A stretch of DNA of 64,000 nt from Natronococcus sp. AD-5. Lineage in GTDB: Archaea; Halobacteriota; Halobacteria; Halobacteriales; Natrialbaceae. Below, piece by piece: positions 25,813-34,235 of this stretch; the first letter of the stretch is position 1; the number at the start of each line of letters is the position of its first letter. The notes below the pieces were generated by a model. That model was given only the letters and a program-made list of their open reading frames with translations, was not told where the DNA came from and did no database searches. Location of the stretch: assembly GCF_030734285.1 (NCBI RefSeq), contig NZ_CP132294.1, positions 1,488,001 to 1,552,000 on the forward strand, in the 5' to 3' direction. Made by a program: the position numbers and the translations under genes.

Positions 25813-26847
25813 GTGGCGGCTGAACGGATACTCGTCCCGCTGTCGGAGACGGTGACCGTCCGGCAGACAGTCGGCTACGCGGTCCGATCCGGCCTCGAGC
25901 GCGCCGACTCGCTCGAGTGTCATCTGGTCGTCGCGCTGCCCTACGACGTCGACGCACCCGAGAGCGGGCTACACGAGAGAGACGCTCGGGAGTTACTCTC
26001 GCGGGCTCGAAACTGGGTCGAGGAGGACGCCGGCGGCGCCAACGTGACGGTCGAGACCGCGATTCTCGGTTCCAACGAGTACCTCTTCGGACCCCGTGAC
26101 TACGCCGAGTCCTTCGAGTCCTACGCCGACGATCGCGGTATCGACCGTCTCGTCATCGATCCTGAGTACCAGCCCGGCGTCACCGCACAGCTGCTCCAGC
26201 CGCTGGAGCGCGAACTCGAACGCATCGGCCTCGCCTACGACGAGGCGCCCGTCGAACGCCCCGCCCGGCACGGACGACTCGTCACGACTCGAGAGGGGTT
26301 TAACCGGCTGTTTACGACGTTCTGGATCTCCTTCGGCTTCTACCTCGTGCTCGGGGATCCGTTCTACTGGTTCGATCTCCTCACCGGTGCGGCCGTCGCC
26401 GCCATCGTCGCCGTCTCGCTCGGCCGCGTGACGTTTGCGCAGGCGCTCGATCCCGTCGAGTCGCCGCTGCGGACCGTGCGGTTCGTCCTCTACATCCCGT
26501 ACCTGCTCTGGGAGATTCTCAAGGCCAACATCGCCGTCTCGGCCGTGATCCTGCGGCCGTCGATGCCCATCGAACCCACGCTGACGCGCGTCAACGCGCG
26601 CGTCCGGGGCGGACTGCCGCTGACGGCGCTGGCCAACAGCATCACGCTCACGCCGGGGACGCTGACGGTCCGTGCTACCGACCAGCAGCTGATCGTCCAC
26701 ACGCTGATTCCCGCCGCGCGCGAGGACCTCTTCGACGGCGGGCTCGAGCGCGCGATTCGCTTCGTCTTCTACGGTCGCGACGCGGCGGCGATCGAGTCAC
26801 CGCGCGAGCGCGACGACGCCGAGATCGTCGGGGGTGACGAGCTGTGA
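25813..26847 (+). CDS. mnhE: Mrp antiporter subunit E with Usp-like N-terminal domain
   Basis: The protein of 344 residues combines two parts. Residues 1 to about 150 resemble a universal-stress-protein fold (AERILVPLSETVTVRQTVGYA, then GIDRLVIDPEY). Residues about 165-330 are MrpE proper (FNRLFTTFWISFGFYLVLGD, RFVLYIPYLLWEILKANIAV, 'ANSITLTPGTLTVRA'). GTG 25813 was chosen, because a strong GGAGGG lies 7 bp before it; ATG or GTG starts at 25776-25780 are possible but poorer. First gene of a nine-gene Mrp Na+/H+ antiporter operon in the cytoplasmic membrane. It overlaps mnhF by four bases. Confidence 0.87.
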   Translation: MAAERILVPLSETVTVRQTVGYAVRSGLERADSLECHLVVALPYDVDAPESGLHERDARELLSRARNWVEEDAGGANVTVETAILGSNEYLFGPRDYAESFESYADDRGIDRLVIDPEYQPGVTAQLLQPLERELERIGLAYDEAPVERPARHGRLVTTREGFNRLFTTFWISFGFYLVLGDPFYWFDLLTGAAVAAIVAVSLGRVTFAQALDPVESPLRTVRFVLYIPYLLWEILKANIAVSAVILRPSMPIEPTLTRVNARVRGGLPLTALANSITLTPGTLTVRATDQQLIVHTLIPAAREDLFDGGLERAIRFVFYGRDAAAIESPRERDDAEIVGGDEL

Positions 26848-27122
26848 CGCCGCCGATCCCGGACGTCTTCCTGACGGCGGCAGCGGCGTTCGTGGTCCTC
26901 GCGCTCGTGGTGTTCTACCGCGCCGTCGTCGGGCCGACGACCCACGACCGGCTGCTCGCGGTCAACGTCCTCGGAACGAACACGGTCGTCATCCTCGCCC
27001 TGCTGGCCGTGGCGCTCGAGCAGCGGTGGTTCCTCGACGTGGCGCTGATCTACGCCCTGCTCAACTTCCTGATGTCGGTCGCGATATCGAAGTTCACGGT
27101 CGAGCGGGGTGGCGTGCTGTGA
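26844..27122 (+). CDS. mnhF: Mrp antiporter subunit F
   Basis: The 92-residue protein has three membrane helices and the MrpF signature VVFYRAVVGPTTHDRLLAVN, followed by 'GTNTVVILALLAVALEQRWFLDVALIYALLNF'-type sequence (helices two and three) and IAKF-like 'ISKFTVERG'. Start GTG overlaps the mnhE stop (GTGA) and its own stop overlaps the mnhG start in the same way. Role: structural subunit of the antiporter. Confidence 0.93.
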   Translation: MTPPIPDVFLTAAAAFVVLALVVFYRAVVGPTTHDRLLAVNVLGTNTVVILALLAVALEQRWFLDVALIYALLNFLMSVAISKFTVERGGVL

Positions 27123-27481
27123 TCGAGACGATCCGCGCTTGGACGATCGTCGCCCTCGTCGGCCTGGGCGTGTTCTTCACGTTCGTCTCCGCGGTCGGCG
27201 TCATCCGCCTGCCGGACATCTACGCGCGAGCCCACACCGCCTCCCAGACGGACACGCTCGGAGCGGGCTTCGCCCTCGCCGGCGTCGCGCTGGCGCTGGG
27301 TTGGCAGCACGCGGCGGTGTACACCGTCTTGCTGCTGTTTTTCATCTTCGTGACGAATCCGACGGCGGCCCACGCGATCGCCCGCTCGGCCGCCGAGACG
27401 GGCGTCGAGCCGCAGCTCGAGGAGGACGTCGACGACGATTCCGGCGCCGACGAGCCCGACGCCGGAGGTGAGCCGCGATGA
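27119..27481 (+). CDS. mnhG: Mrp antiporter subunit G
   Basis: The 120-residue protein has three helices and the MrpG core VSAVGVIRLPDIYARAHTAS, 'TDTLGAGFALAGVALAL' and 'FFIFVTNPTAAHAIARSA'. The C-terminal 25 residues form an acidic tail typical for haloarchaea. GTG 27119 was chosen because it overlaps the mnhF stop codon (GTGA) and matches the family start; a longer open frame upstream is an antisense-phase shadow of mnhF. Confidence 0.93.
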   Translation: MIETIRAWTIVALVGLGVFFTFVSAVGVIRLPDIYARAHTASQTDTLGAGFALAGVALALGWQHAAVYTVLLLFFIFVTNPTAAHAIARSAAETGVEPQLEEDVDDDSGADEPDAGGEPR

Positions 27482-28017
27482 ACGCGTTCGTCTACTCGCT
27501 GGCGATCTTCATCCTCGCGTCCGCGGTCGCGACGGCGCTGTTTCGCGACGTGCTGTCGGCGATCATCGTCTTCGGCGCCTACAGCCTCGGGATGGCGATC
27601 CTCTACACGTTCTTACTGGCGCCCGACGTGGCGATGACCGAGGCCGCGATCGGCGCCGGCGTGACGACGCTCCTGCTGTTGCTGACGATCGCACGGACTG
27701 CCCGGCCGCCGACCGATCGGCTGCTCGAGCAGATCCACCTGCCGGCGGTCGTCGTCGTAGGCGCGTTCGTGCTCCTGCTGTGCGTCGCGGTCCTCCCCGA
27801 GATGTACGCGGTCGGGGGGACGGAGACGCCGGTCTGGTCGAACTCCGACGTGACCCAACACTACCTCCAGGAAACCTACGAGCAGACGGGTGTCCAGAAC
27901 GCGGTGACGTCGGTACTGGCCGCCTACCGCGGGTTCGACACCTTCGGCGAGGCGGTCGTCGTCTTCGCCGCCGGCGTCGCGACGCTGCTCGTGTTGAAAC
28001 GCGAGGTGTTCGCCTAA
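27478..28017 (+). CDS. DUF4040 / MbhD-like subunit of the Mrp antiporter
   Basis: The 179-residue protein has five or six hydrophobic segments. The N-terminal part (ATALFRDVLSAIIVFGAYSLG, 'APDVAMTEAAIGAGVTT') matches the DUF4040/MbhD domain, which in bacteria is the C-terminal part of the large MrpA subunit. The second half (VQNAVTSVLAAYRGFDTFGEA, VVFAAGVATLLVLKRE) corresponds to the MbhE/MrpB N-terminal unit. So the bacterial MrpA C-terminus is a separate gene here. ATG overlaps the mnhG stop (ATGA). Role: part of the antiporter membrane arm. Confidence 0.88.
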   Translation: MNAFVYSLAIFILASAVATALFRDVLSAIIVFGAYSLGMAILYTFLLAPDVAMTEAAIGAGVTTLLLLLTIARTARPPTDRLLEQIHLPAVVVVGAFVLLLCVAVLPEMYAVGGTETPVWSNSDVTQHYLQETYEQTGVQNAVTSVLAAYRGFDTFGEAVVVFAAGVATLLVLKREVFA

Positions 28018-28545
28018 ATGCCCGAATCCTTCGACGATACCTACACCGAGAGTCAGGTGATCATGACCGCCGTACAGATCATCGCACCGTTTACGCTCAC
28101 CTACGGGCTGTTCATGACGTTCCACGGGGGCGACGCTCCCGGCGGCGGCTTCCAGGGCGGGACGATCGTCGGCGTCACGATCCTCATGCTGGCCTTCGCT
28201 TTCGGGATCGAGCCGACCCGCCAGTGGCTTCGAAACTCCTTCCTCGTCGGCCTCGTCACCGGCGGCGTCGTCGTCTTCGGCGCCGTCGGCCTCGGGATGA
28301 TCGCCCTCGGCGGAAACTTCCTCGAGTTCGAGCGCCTCTACGACGTCTTCCACGTCAAACCGAAGTGGGGGCTCGAGGCGATCGAGATCGGCGGCATCGC
28401 GCTAATCGTCTCGGGGGTCATCATCACCCTCTTTTTCGCGATGGCGGCGGGGTTCACCCCCGAGCGCTACGCCGGCCGCGGCGGACCGACTCCGCCGGAC
28501 GAGACGCCCGAATCCGCCGACGTGGAGGTGAGCGACGATGATTGA
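28018..28545 (+). CDS. mnhB: Mrp antiporter subunit B
   Basis: The 175-residue protein has four membrane helices and the MrpB landmark FHGGDAPGGGFQGGTIVG. The end of the hydrophobic core ('GFTPERYAGRGG') is followed by an acidic tail. The ATG directly follows the TAA of the preceding gene. The 3' end overlaps mnhC by eight bases, consistent with coupled translation. Confidence 0.93.
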   Translation: MPESFDDTYTESQVIMTAVQIIAPFTLTYGLFMTFHGGDAPGGGFQGGTIVGVTILMLAFAFGIEPTRQWLRNSFLVGLVTGGVVVFGAVGLGMIALGGNFLEFERLYDVFHVKPKWGLEAIEIGGIALIVSGVIITLFFAMAAGFTPERYAGRGGPTPPDETPESADVEVSDDD

Positions 28546-28909
28546 GCTACTCGCGAGCCGCTCGCTCTACGTCCTGCTGTTCGCGTTGCTCGGAATCGGC
28601 CTCTACATGGTCATCGCGAACCAGAACCTCGTCAAGAAGCTGATCGGCGTCAGTCTCTTCCAGACGTCGATCTTCCTGTTCTTCGTCGCGATGGCCTACG
28701 TCGAGGGCGGCTCGTCGCCGGTCGTCCCCGCCGAGGAAAACCCGGGGGAGCTGCTGATCGCGAGCCCGCTGCCCCACGTGATCGTGCTGACGGCCATCGT
28801 CGTCGGCATCGCGCTGACGGCGGTCGGCCTGGCGCTGGTCATCCGGATCTACTCGGAGTACGGAACGCTCCGCGAGGACACCCTCCGGGAGGTGCGTGCC
28901 GATGAGTAG
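28538..28909 (+). CDS. mnhC: Mrp antiporter subunit C (NuoK-like)
   Basis: The 123-residue protein resembles NuoK/MrpC, with three helices: 'YVLLFALLGIGLYMVIANQN', LIGVSLFQTSIFLFFVAMAY and LTAIVVGIALTAVGLALVIR. The 'PLPHVIVLTAIVVG' segment is the usual family landmark. It carries the conserved membrane Glu-poor short form of archaeal MrpC. It overlaps the next gene by eight bases. Confidence 0.93.
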   Translation: MIELLASRSLYVLLFALLGIGLYMVIANQNLVKKLIGVSLFQTSIFLFFVAMAYVEGGSSPVVPAEENPGELLIASPLPHVIVLTAIVVGIALTAVGLALVIRIYSEYGTLREDTLREVRADE

Positions 28910-30449
28910 CGTCGACCTGCTGCCGCCGCTGCTGGTCGTCGTCCCGATCATCGCCGCGGCGCTTCCGATCGCGCTGGGGCTGTGGGTCGACCGGGCGGGC
29001 TGGCCCGTCGCCGCGCTCACGACGATCGGCCTGTTCGCCGGCGCCGTCGCCCTCTCGAGCGTCGTCTACGGCGACGGAAGGGTGATCCACGAGCTGGGCG
29101 GCTACCCCCGCGCGTACGGGATCGAACTCGTCGCCGACCAGTTCTCGACGCTGATCGTCCTGCTCGTGACCGGGGTCGCCGCCGGCGTCCTCGCGTACAC
29201 GCGACGCGGGGGCCCGCGCGGGAACACGTTCTACACCGCGTACCTGCTGCTGACCGGCGGGCTGCTCGGCATCTCGCTGACCGGCGACGTGTTCAACCTG
29301 TTCGTCTTCCTCGAGATCACGAGCATCGCGACCTACGCGCTCGTCGCGAGCGGCGACGGCCCCGAGGCGGCGGTCGCCGCGCTGAAGTACCTGATCCTGG
29401 GCACCGTCGCCGCGTCGATGTACCTGATCGGCGTCGCCTTCGTGTTCATGGCGACGGGAACGCTCAACATGATCGAACTCGCCGACGCGATTCCGGCGGC
29501 GGAACGACCGATTCTGATCCGGGCCGGCCTCGGCTTCATGATCGTCGGCTTCACCGTCAAGATCGCCCAGTGGCCGCTGCACACCTGGCAGCCCAGCGCC
29601 TACAACCGGGCGCCCGACGGCGTGACGCCGCTGATCGCGGCGCTGGTCTCGACCGCCTCCGCGTACGCGTTCGGCCGACTGATCGTCACCGTCTTCGAGG
29701 TCGAAACCCTCGCGTCGACGCCGCGGGCGGCCGGAATCGTCGTCACGATCGGCTGCGTGAGCGTCCTCGCCGGCACGGTGCTAGCCGTGATCCAGTCCGA
29801 GATCAAGCGGATGCTCGCCTACTCGTCGGTCTCGCAGTTCGGCCTGGTGATCGCCGCCTACGGGGTCGTCGTCGCCGGCAATTCCGAGACCGCGTTTATC
29901 GGCGCCGCGGTCCACCTTGTCGGCCACGGCCTGCTGAAGGCCGGGCTCTTCCTCGCGGCCGGTCTGATCGCGGTCAGCTACGACGCCCGCACCGTCGACG
30001 AGTACGCTGGCCTCGCGAAGGACCGGCCGATCGCCGCCGGCGCGATGGCCGTTCTCCTGCTGGCGCTGGTCGGCGTCCCGCCGGGCGTCGGCTTCGTCGG
30101 CAAGTGGTACATCGCCGTCGGCGCCGTTCAGTCCGAGCTGTGGCCCGTCGCCGCCGTGATCATCCTCAGTACCATGCTCACGCTCGCCTACGCCGCTCGA
30201 CTGCTCGAGAAGATGTACTTCACCCCGCCCGCGCCGGTCGAGCGGCCCCGCCCGCCCGGAGCGACCGCGACTGACGGCGGATCCGGCGTCATCACCGCCG
30301 CGTTCCGCGGTCGGGGTTCCCCCGAGGACGTCTCGGCCGGGATGCTCGCGGTCGTGGTCGTCGCCGCGATCGGCGCCGTCGCGCTCGGCTTCGCGGGCGG
30401 GCAGTTCGCCGAACTGCTCGATCCGTTCCTGACGGAGGTGTTTAACTGA
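28902..30449 (+). CDS. mnhD: Mrp antiporter subunit D (NuoN/NuoM-like)
   Basis: The 515-residue protein belongs to the proton-translocating family shared with complex I. It has about 14 helices, 'ITSIATYALVASGDGPEA' (with the conserved membrane Glu just before, in FVFLEIT), the lysine helix 'FTVKIAQWPLHTWQPSAYNRAP' and QSEIKRMLAYSSVSQFGLV. These charged residues line the ion path. ATG 28902 was chosen (overlap with the mnhC stop). The C-terminal end has a cytoplasmic loop and one more helix. Confidence 0.92.
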   Translation: MSSVDLLPPLLVVVPIIAAALPIALGLWVDRAGWPVAALTTIGLFAGAVALSSVVYGDGRVIHELGGYPRAYGIELVADQFSTLIVLLVTGVAAGVLAYTRRGGPRGNTFYTAYLLLTGGLLGISLTGDVFNLFVFLEITSIATYALVASGDGPEAAVAALKYLILGTVAASMYLIGVAFVFMATGTLNMIELADAIPAAERPILIRAGLGFMIVGFTVKIAQWPLHTWQPSAYNRAPDGVTPLIAALVSTASAYAFGRLIVTVFEVETLASTPRAAGIVVTIGCVSVLAGTVLAVIQSEIKRMLAYSSVSQFGLVIAAYGVVVAGNSETAFIGAAVHLVGHGLLKAGLFLAAGLIAVSYDARTVDEYAGLAKDRPIAAGAMAVLLLALVGVPPGVGFVGKWYIAVGAVQSELWPVAAVIILSTMLTLAYAARLLEKMYFTPPAPVERPRPPGATATDGGSGVITAAFRGRGSPEDVSAGMLAVVVVAAIGAVALGFAGGQFAELLDPFLTEVFN

Positions 30450-32359
30450 TGGTTGCAGATCCTCGACCGCTGGCCGCCGTGTTAGTCTCGGCGGCCGCGA
30501 TCGCCCTGATAGTCGCGTCGCATCGCCGGCCGAACCTCCGCGAGAGCTGGTCCGTCCTGGCCGCCCTCGCGAAGTTCGGCCTCGTCGCCAGCATGCTCCC
30601 CGGCGTCATGTCCGGCACCGTCTACACGTGGAGCCTCTACGAGAGCACGGGCATCCGGTTCCTCGAGGGGATCGACTTCGCCCTGCGCGCGGATCCGCTG
30701 GGGATCTTCTTCGCCCTGCTCGCGAGCTTCCTCTGGATCTTCACGTCGTTCTACGCCACCGGCTACATGCGCGGGCTGGACGAGCACGCCCAGACCCGCT
30801 TCTTCGCCGCCTTCGCGGCCAGCCTCTCGACGGCCGTCGGGATCGCCTTCGCGGCGAACCTGGTGACGATCTTCGTCTTCTACGAACTGCTGTCGCTGGT
30901 CACCTACCCGTTGGTCGCCCACAACGAGGACGGCGAGGCCCGCATCGCCGGCCGGAAGTATCTCGCGTACACGTTCTTCGGCGGCGGGGTCTTCCTGCTC
31001 GCCGGCACCGTCATGGTCTACTGGCTAACGGGACTGGTCGGAGAGCCGACGCTGGCCTTCGAGGCCGGCGGAATGGAGGCGCTGGCCGCGGCCGCCGGAG
31101 CCGAACCGGTCTACGCGCAGGCCGCCTTCTTCCTGCTGATCGCCGGCTTCGGCGTCAAGGCCGCGCTGATGCCCTTACACTCCTGGCTCGCCGACGCGAT
31201 GGTCGCGCCGACGCCCGTCTCCGGACTGCTCCACGCGGTGGCGGTCGTCAAGTCCGGCGCGTTCGGTATCGCACGGGTCATCCTCGAGGTCTACGGTCCC
31301 GGGCTGATCCACGACCTGCCGCTTTCCGTGCCGGGAATCGGCGAGGTCGGACTGAACATTCCGGTGGCGCTCGTCGCCGCGTTCACGCTGACCGCGGCGA
31401 GCATCATCGCGATGCGCAAGGACCACCTCAAGCGCCGACTCGCGTACTCGACGACGGCGCAGCTGTCCTACATCGTGCTCGGGCTGTCGATGCTCCATCC
31501 ATACGCCGTCGTCGGGGCGCTGTTCCACATTCCCGCGCACGCGTTCGCGAAGCTCGCGCTGTTCTTCTGTGCGGGAGCGATCCACGTCGAGACCCACACC
31601 GACTACATCAGCGAGATGGCCGGCATCGGTAAACGGATGCCGCTGACGATGGCGGCGTTTACCGTCGGCGCGGCCGGGATGGCCGGGTTGCCGCCGCTGG
31701 CCGGCTTCGTCAGCAAGTTCTACATGCTGCTCGGCGCCGGCGACGTCGCCGGGAGCTACTGGCTGTTCGCCGGCGCCTTATTGCTCTCGGCCGTGCTCAA
31801 CATCGGCTACCTCTGGCCGGTCGTCTACACGGCCTTCTTCGAGAGCGAGGACCGCCACGACGCCAAACCGCTGCTCGAGTTCCCGCGGGGCGGCCTGATC
31901 CAGTCGTACGCCGGCGAGGAGGGCGTCGCCGCCGACGGCGGTGAGCGGCCCGACGGCGGCGAACCGACCGATCGTGCCGACGGGGACGCGGACCGCGCGG
32001 ACGACGAGGCGTACGAGTACGCCGTCGACCGGTACCCCAGCGACGCCGACGTGCCCGGACGGTCCGGGGGCGAACGGGTCAGCAGCGTCGACCACCACGG
32101 CGATCACGACGACCACCTCACCGGCGGCCCGCCCGCCGACGCCTGGCCGCGACGCTCGCCGCTGTCCGAGAGCACGTGGCTCATGCTCGCGCCCATCGTC
32201 GTCATCGCGACGGGCGCGATCGTCCTCGGGGTGATCCCCGACTACGCGGTCTTCCTCGAGCTGGCGACCAGGATCGTCGAGGGCGTCTTCGGGATGCCCT
32301 TCGAGGAACTGACCGACGTGCCGTTCGACGAACTCCTGACGGAGGTGAACGAACGATGA
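30449..32359 (+). CDS. Second Mrp D/A-type antiporter subunit with acidic insert
   Basis: The 636-residue NuoL/M/N-like protein has the family helices FFAAFAASLSTAVGIAFAAN, 'FYELLSLVTYPLVAHNED' (conserved membrane Glu), 'GVKAALMPLHSWLADAMVAP' and RKDHLKRRLAYSTTAQLSY. Residues about 485-560 form a long hydrophilic insert rich in Asp, Glu and His (VDHHGDHDDHL), followed by a last helix. The insert is unusual and could bind metal or interact with another subunit. ATG shares its A with the TGA of the preceding gene. Probably fills the role of the MrpA N-terminal part or a second MrpD. Confidence 0.88.
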   Translation: MVADPRPLAAVLVSAAAIALIVASHRRPNLRESWSVLAALAKFGLVASMLPGVMSGTVYTWSLYESTGIRFLEGIDFALRADPLGIFFALLASFLWIFTSFYATGYMRGLDEHAQTRFFAAFAASLSTAVGIAFAANLVTIFVFYELLSLVTYPLVAHNEDGEARIAGRKYLAYTFFGGGVFLLAGTVMVYWLTGLVGEPTLAFEAGGMEALAAAAGAEPVYAQAAFFLLIAGFGVKAALMPLHSWLADAMVAPTPVSGLLHAVAVVKSGAFGIARVILEVYGPGLIHDLPLSVPGIGEVGLNIPVALVAAFTLTAASIIAMRKDHLKRRLAYSTTAQLSYIVLGLSMLHPYAVVGALFHIPAHAFAKLALFFCAGAIHVETHTDYISEMAGIGKRMPLTMAAFTVGAAGMAGLPPLAGFVSKFYMLLGAGDVAGSYWLFAGALLLSAVLNIGYLWPVVYTAFFESEDRHDAKPLLEFPRGGLIQSYAGEEGVAADGGERPDGGEPTDRADGDADRADDEAYEYAVDRYPSDADVPGRSGGERVSSVDHHGDHDDHLTGGPPADAWPRRSPLSESTWLMLAPIVVIATGAIVLGVIPDYAVFLELATRIVEGVFGMPFEELTDVPFDELLTEVNER

Positions 32360-34206
32360 ACGTCGATCTGCTCGCGGTGGCCTACCCGCCGCTGCTGGTC
32401 TTCGCGGCGGCGCTGCTCGTGCTCGTCCTGCCCCGGATCGCCGGCTTCGCAGTCGGCGCGCTCAGCCTCGCGGCCGTCCTGGCGATCTCGCTGGTCGCAC
32501 CGGAGGGCCAGCACCTGGCCGGAACCTTCCTCGGCTTCGAGGTCGTTCCGTTCTACGTCGACGAGTTCTCCCGGATGATCGGGATCGGACTCGGCTTCCT
32601 CGGAATCTGTAGCGTCATCTACGCCTCCTCGAGCGAGGCCAGCGAGACGCTGGTCGCGTTCGCCCTGGCGTACGTCGCCTCGTCGCTCGGGGCGGCCTTC
32701 GCGGGCGACTGGCTCGTGCTCCTGTTCATGTGGGAGCTGATGGCCGTCACGAGTACGCTGGTGGTCTGGCAGTACGGCGGCGAGGCGGTCCGGGCCGGCT
32801 TCCGGTACGCCCTCTTCCACGGCACCGGCGGCGTGCTCGTGATGTTGGCGGTCGCCGTCCACTTCGTCCAGACCGGCACGTTCGTCTACGACGGGAGCGG
32901 CATCGCCGACGGGATCCCGGCGCTGCTCGCGGTGCTCGGGATGGGCGTCAACGTCGCCTTCATCGGCTTCCACACCTGGCTGCCCGACACGTACCCGCGG
33001 CCCCACTTCGCGGCCTCGGTGTTCCTCTCCGTGTACACCACGAAGACGAGCGCGTTCGTCCTCTACCGGGCGTTCCCCGTCGACGCCCAGAGCGACCTGG
33101 CCATCTACCTCGCGTACATGGGCGGCCTGATGGCCGTCTACGGCGCCAGCTTCGCCCTGCTGCAACACGACATGCGGGCCCTCCTCTCGTATCACATTCA
33201 GGCCCAGCTCGGGTACATCGTCGCCGGGATCGGGATGGGTGCGGGGGCGGTGACCTCCGAGATCGCCGTCGCCGGCGCGCTGACCCACCTGTTCAACAAC
33301 GTGCTCTTCAAGAGCCTGCTGTTCATGGCCGTCGGCGTCGTCATCTACCGCACCGGCGAGGAGGACCTCTACGAGCTGGGCGGGCTCTGGCGCGAGATGC
33401 CCCTGACCGCGATCGGGTTCGGACTCGGCGCCTTCTCGATCACCGCGATCCCGGGCTTCAACGGCTACGTCAGCAAGGGGATGCTCTTCGACGCGGCCGA
33501 TCCCCACTACTACGGGACGCCGGAGTACCAGGCGCTGTACTACCTCCTGTGGCTTGGCGCGATCGGAACCCTGCTGTCCTTCATCAAGCTCGGCTACTAC
33601 GTCTTCTTCCACGGCGAGAGCGACCTCGAGGTCGCCGACGCCAAACCGGGCCAGACGGTCGCGATGCTCGGCCTCGGCGGGGCCTGTCTCCTGTTCGGCG
33701 TCTGGTGGCAGGGGCTGGCCGACCTCGCGCCGACGATCCACGGCAGCGAATTCGCGTTCGCCTATCCCGGCGGCGAGAGTCACCTCCACCCATACAGCGC
33801 GAGCCACCTCGAGAGCGCGGGTGTCCTCACCGCGATCGCGGCCGTCGCGTTCGTCGTCGTTCGGAAGCCGCTCTCGAAGCTCGACCTCGGCGACCCCGCG
33901 ATGGTCGTCTACCCCGCGACCTACTACGCGAGTCGCTGGACGATGCTGGCGGTAACGGGGGTATACGCCGCCGTCGACGCCGCCGTCGTCGGCGCGGTCA
34001 AGCGCTGCTACTGGATCGGAAACAACCCCGTGCTCGCGGTCGAAGCGGCCGCGCGCGAGCTTCCCGGCTGGATGGTCGACGTCGACGAGCGCCAGCCGGC
34101 GGACGGCGGCCGCCCGTCGACGATCCACCTCCGGACGAGCATCGGAACCACCGTCTTGCTGTTGACCATCGTCCTGACGGCGATCCTGTGGCTGCTGGTC
34201 GTCTGA
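32356..34206 (+). CDS. Third Mrp D/A-type antiporter subunit
   Basis: The 616-residue NuoL-like protein has 'LLFMWELMAVTSTLVVWQ' (membrane Glu), NVAFIGFHTWLPDTYPRPHF, 'QHDMRALLSYHIQAQLGYI' and HLFNNVLFKSLLFMAVG. Three D/A-type subunits in one operon suggest that bacterial MrpA and MrpD are here spread over three half-modules plus the DUF4040 gene. The C-terminus has an extra hydrophobic helix (TVLLLTIVLTAILWLLVV). ATG 32356 overlaps the preceding stop codon (ATGA). Last gene of the operon. Confidence 0.88.
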   Translation: MNVDLLAVAYPPLLVFAAALLVLVLPRIAGFAVGALSLAAVLAISLVAPEGQHLAGTFLGFEVVPFYVDEFSRMIGIGLGFLGICSVIYASSSEASETLVAFALAYVASSLGAAFAGDWLVLLFMWELMAVTSTLVVWQYGGEAVRAGFRYALFHGTGGVLVMLAVAVHFVQTGTFVYDGSGIADGIPALLAVLGMGVNVAFIGFHTWLPDTYPRPHFAASVFLSVYTTKTSAFVLYRAFPVDAQSDLAIYLAYMGGLMAVYGASFALLQHDMRALLSYHIQAQLGYIVAGIGMGAGAVTSEIAVAGALTHLFNNVLFKSLLFMAVGVVIYRTGEEDLYELGGLWREMPLTAIGFGLGAFSITAIPGFNGYVSKGMLFDAADPHYYGTPEYQALYYLLWLGAIGTLLSFIKLGYYVFFHGESDLEVADAKPGQTVAMLGLGGACLLFGVWWQGLADLAPTIHGSEFAFAYPGGESHLHPYSASHLESAGVLTAIAAVAFVVVRKPLSKLDLGDPAMVVYPATYYASRWTMLAVTGVYAAVDAAVVGAVKRCYWIGNNPVLAVEAAARELPGWMVDVDERQPADGGRPSTIHLRTSIGTTVLLLTIVLTAILWLLVV

Positions 34207-34235
34207 ACGAGTACCCGAGCGACCACTCTGAACTC

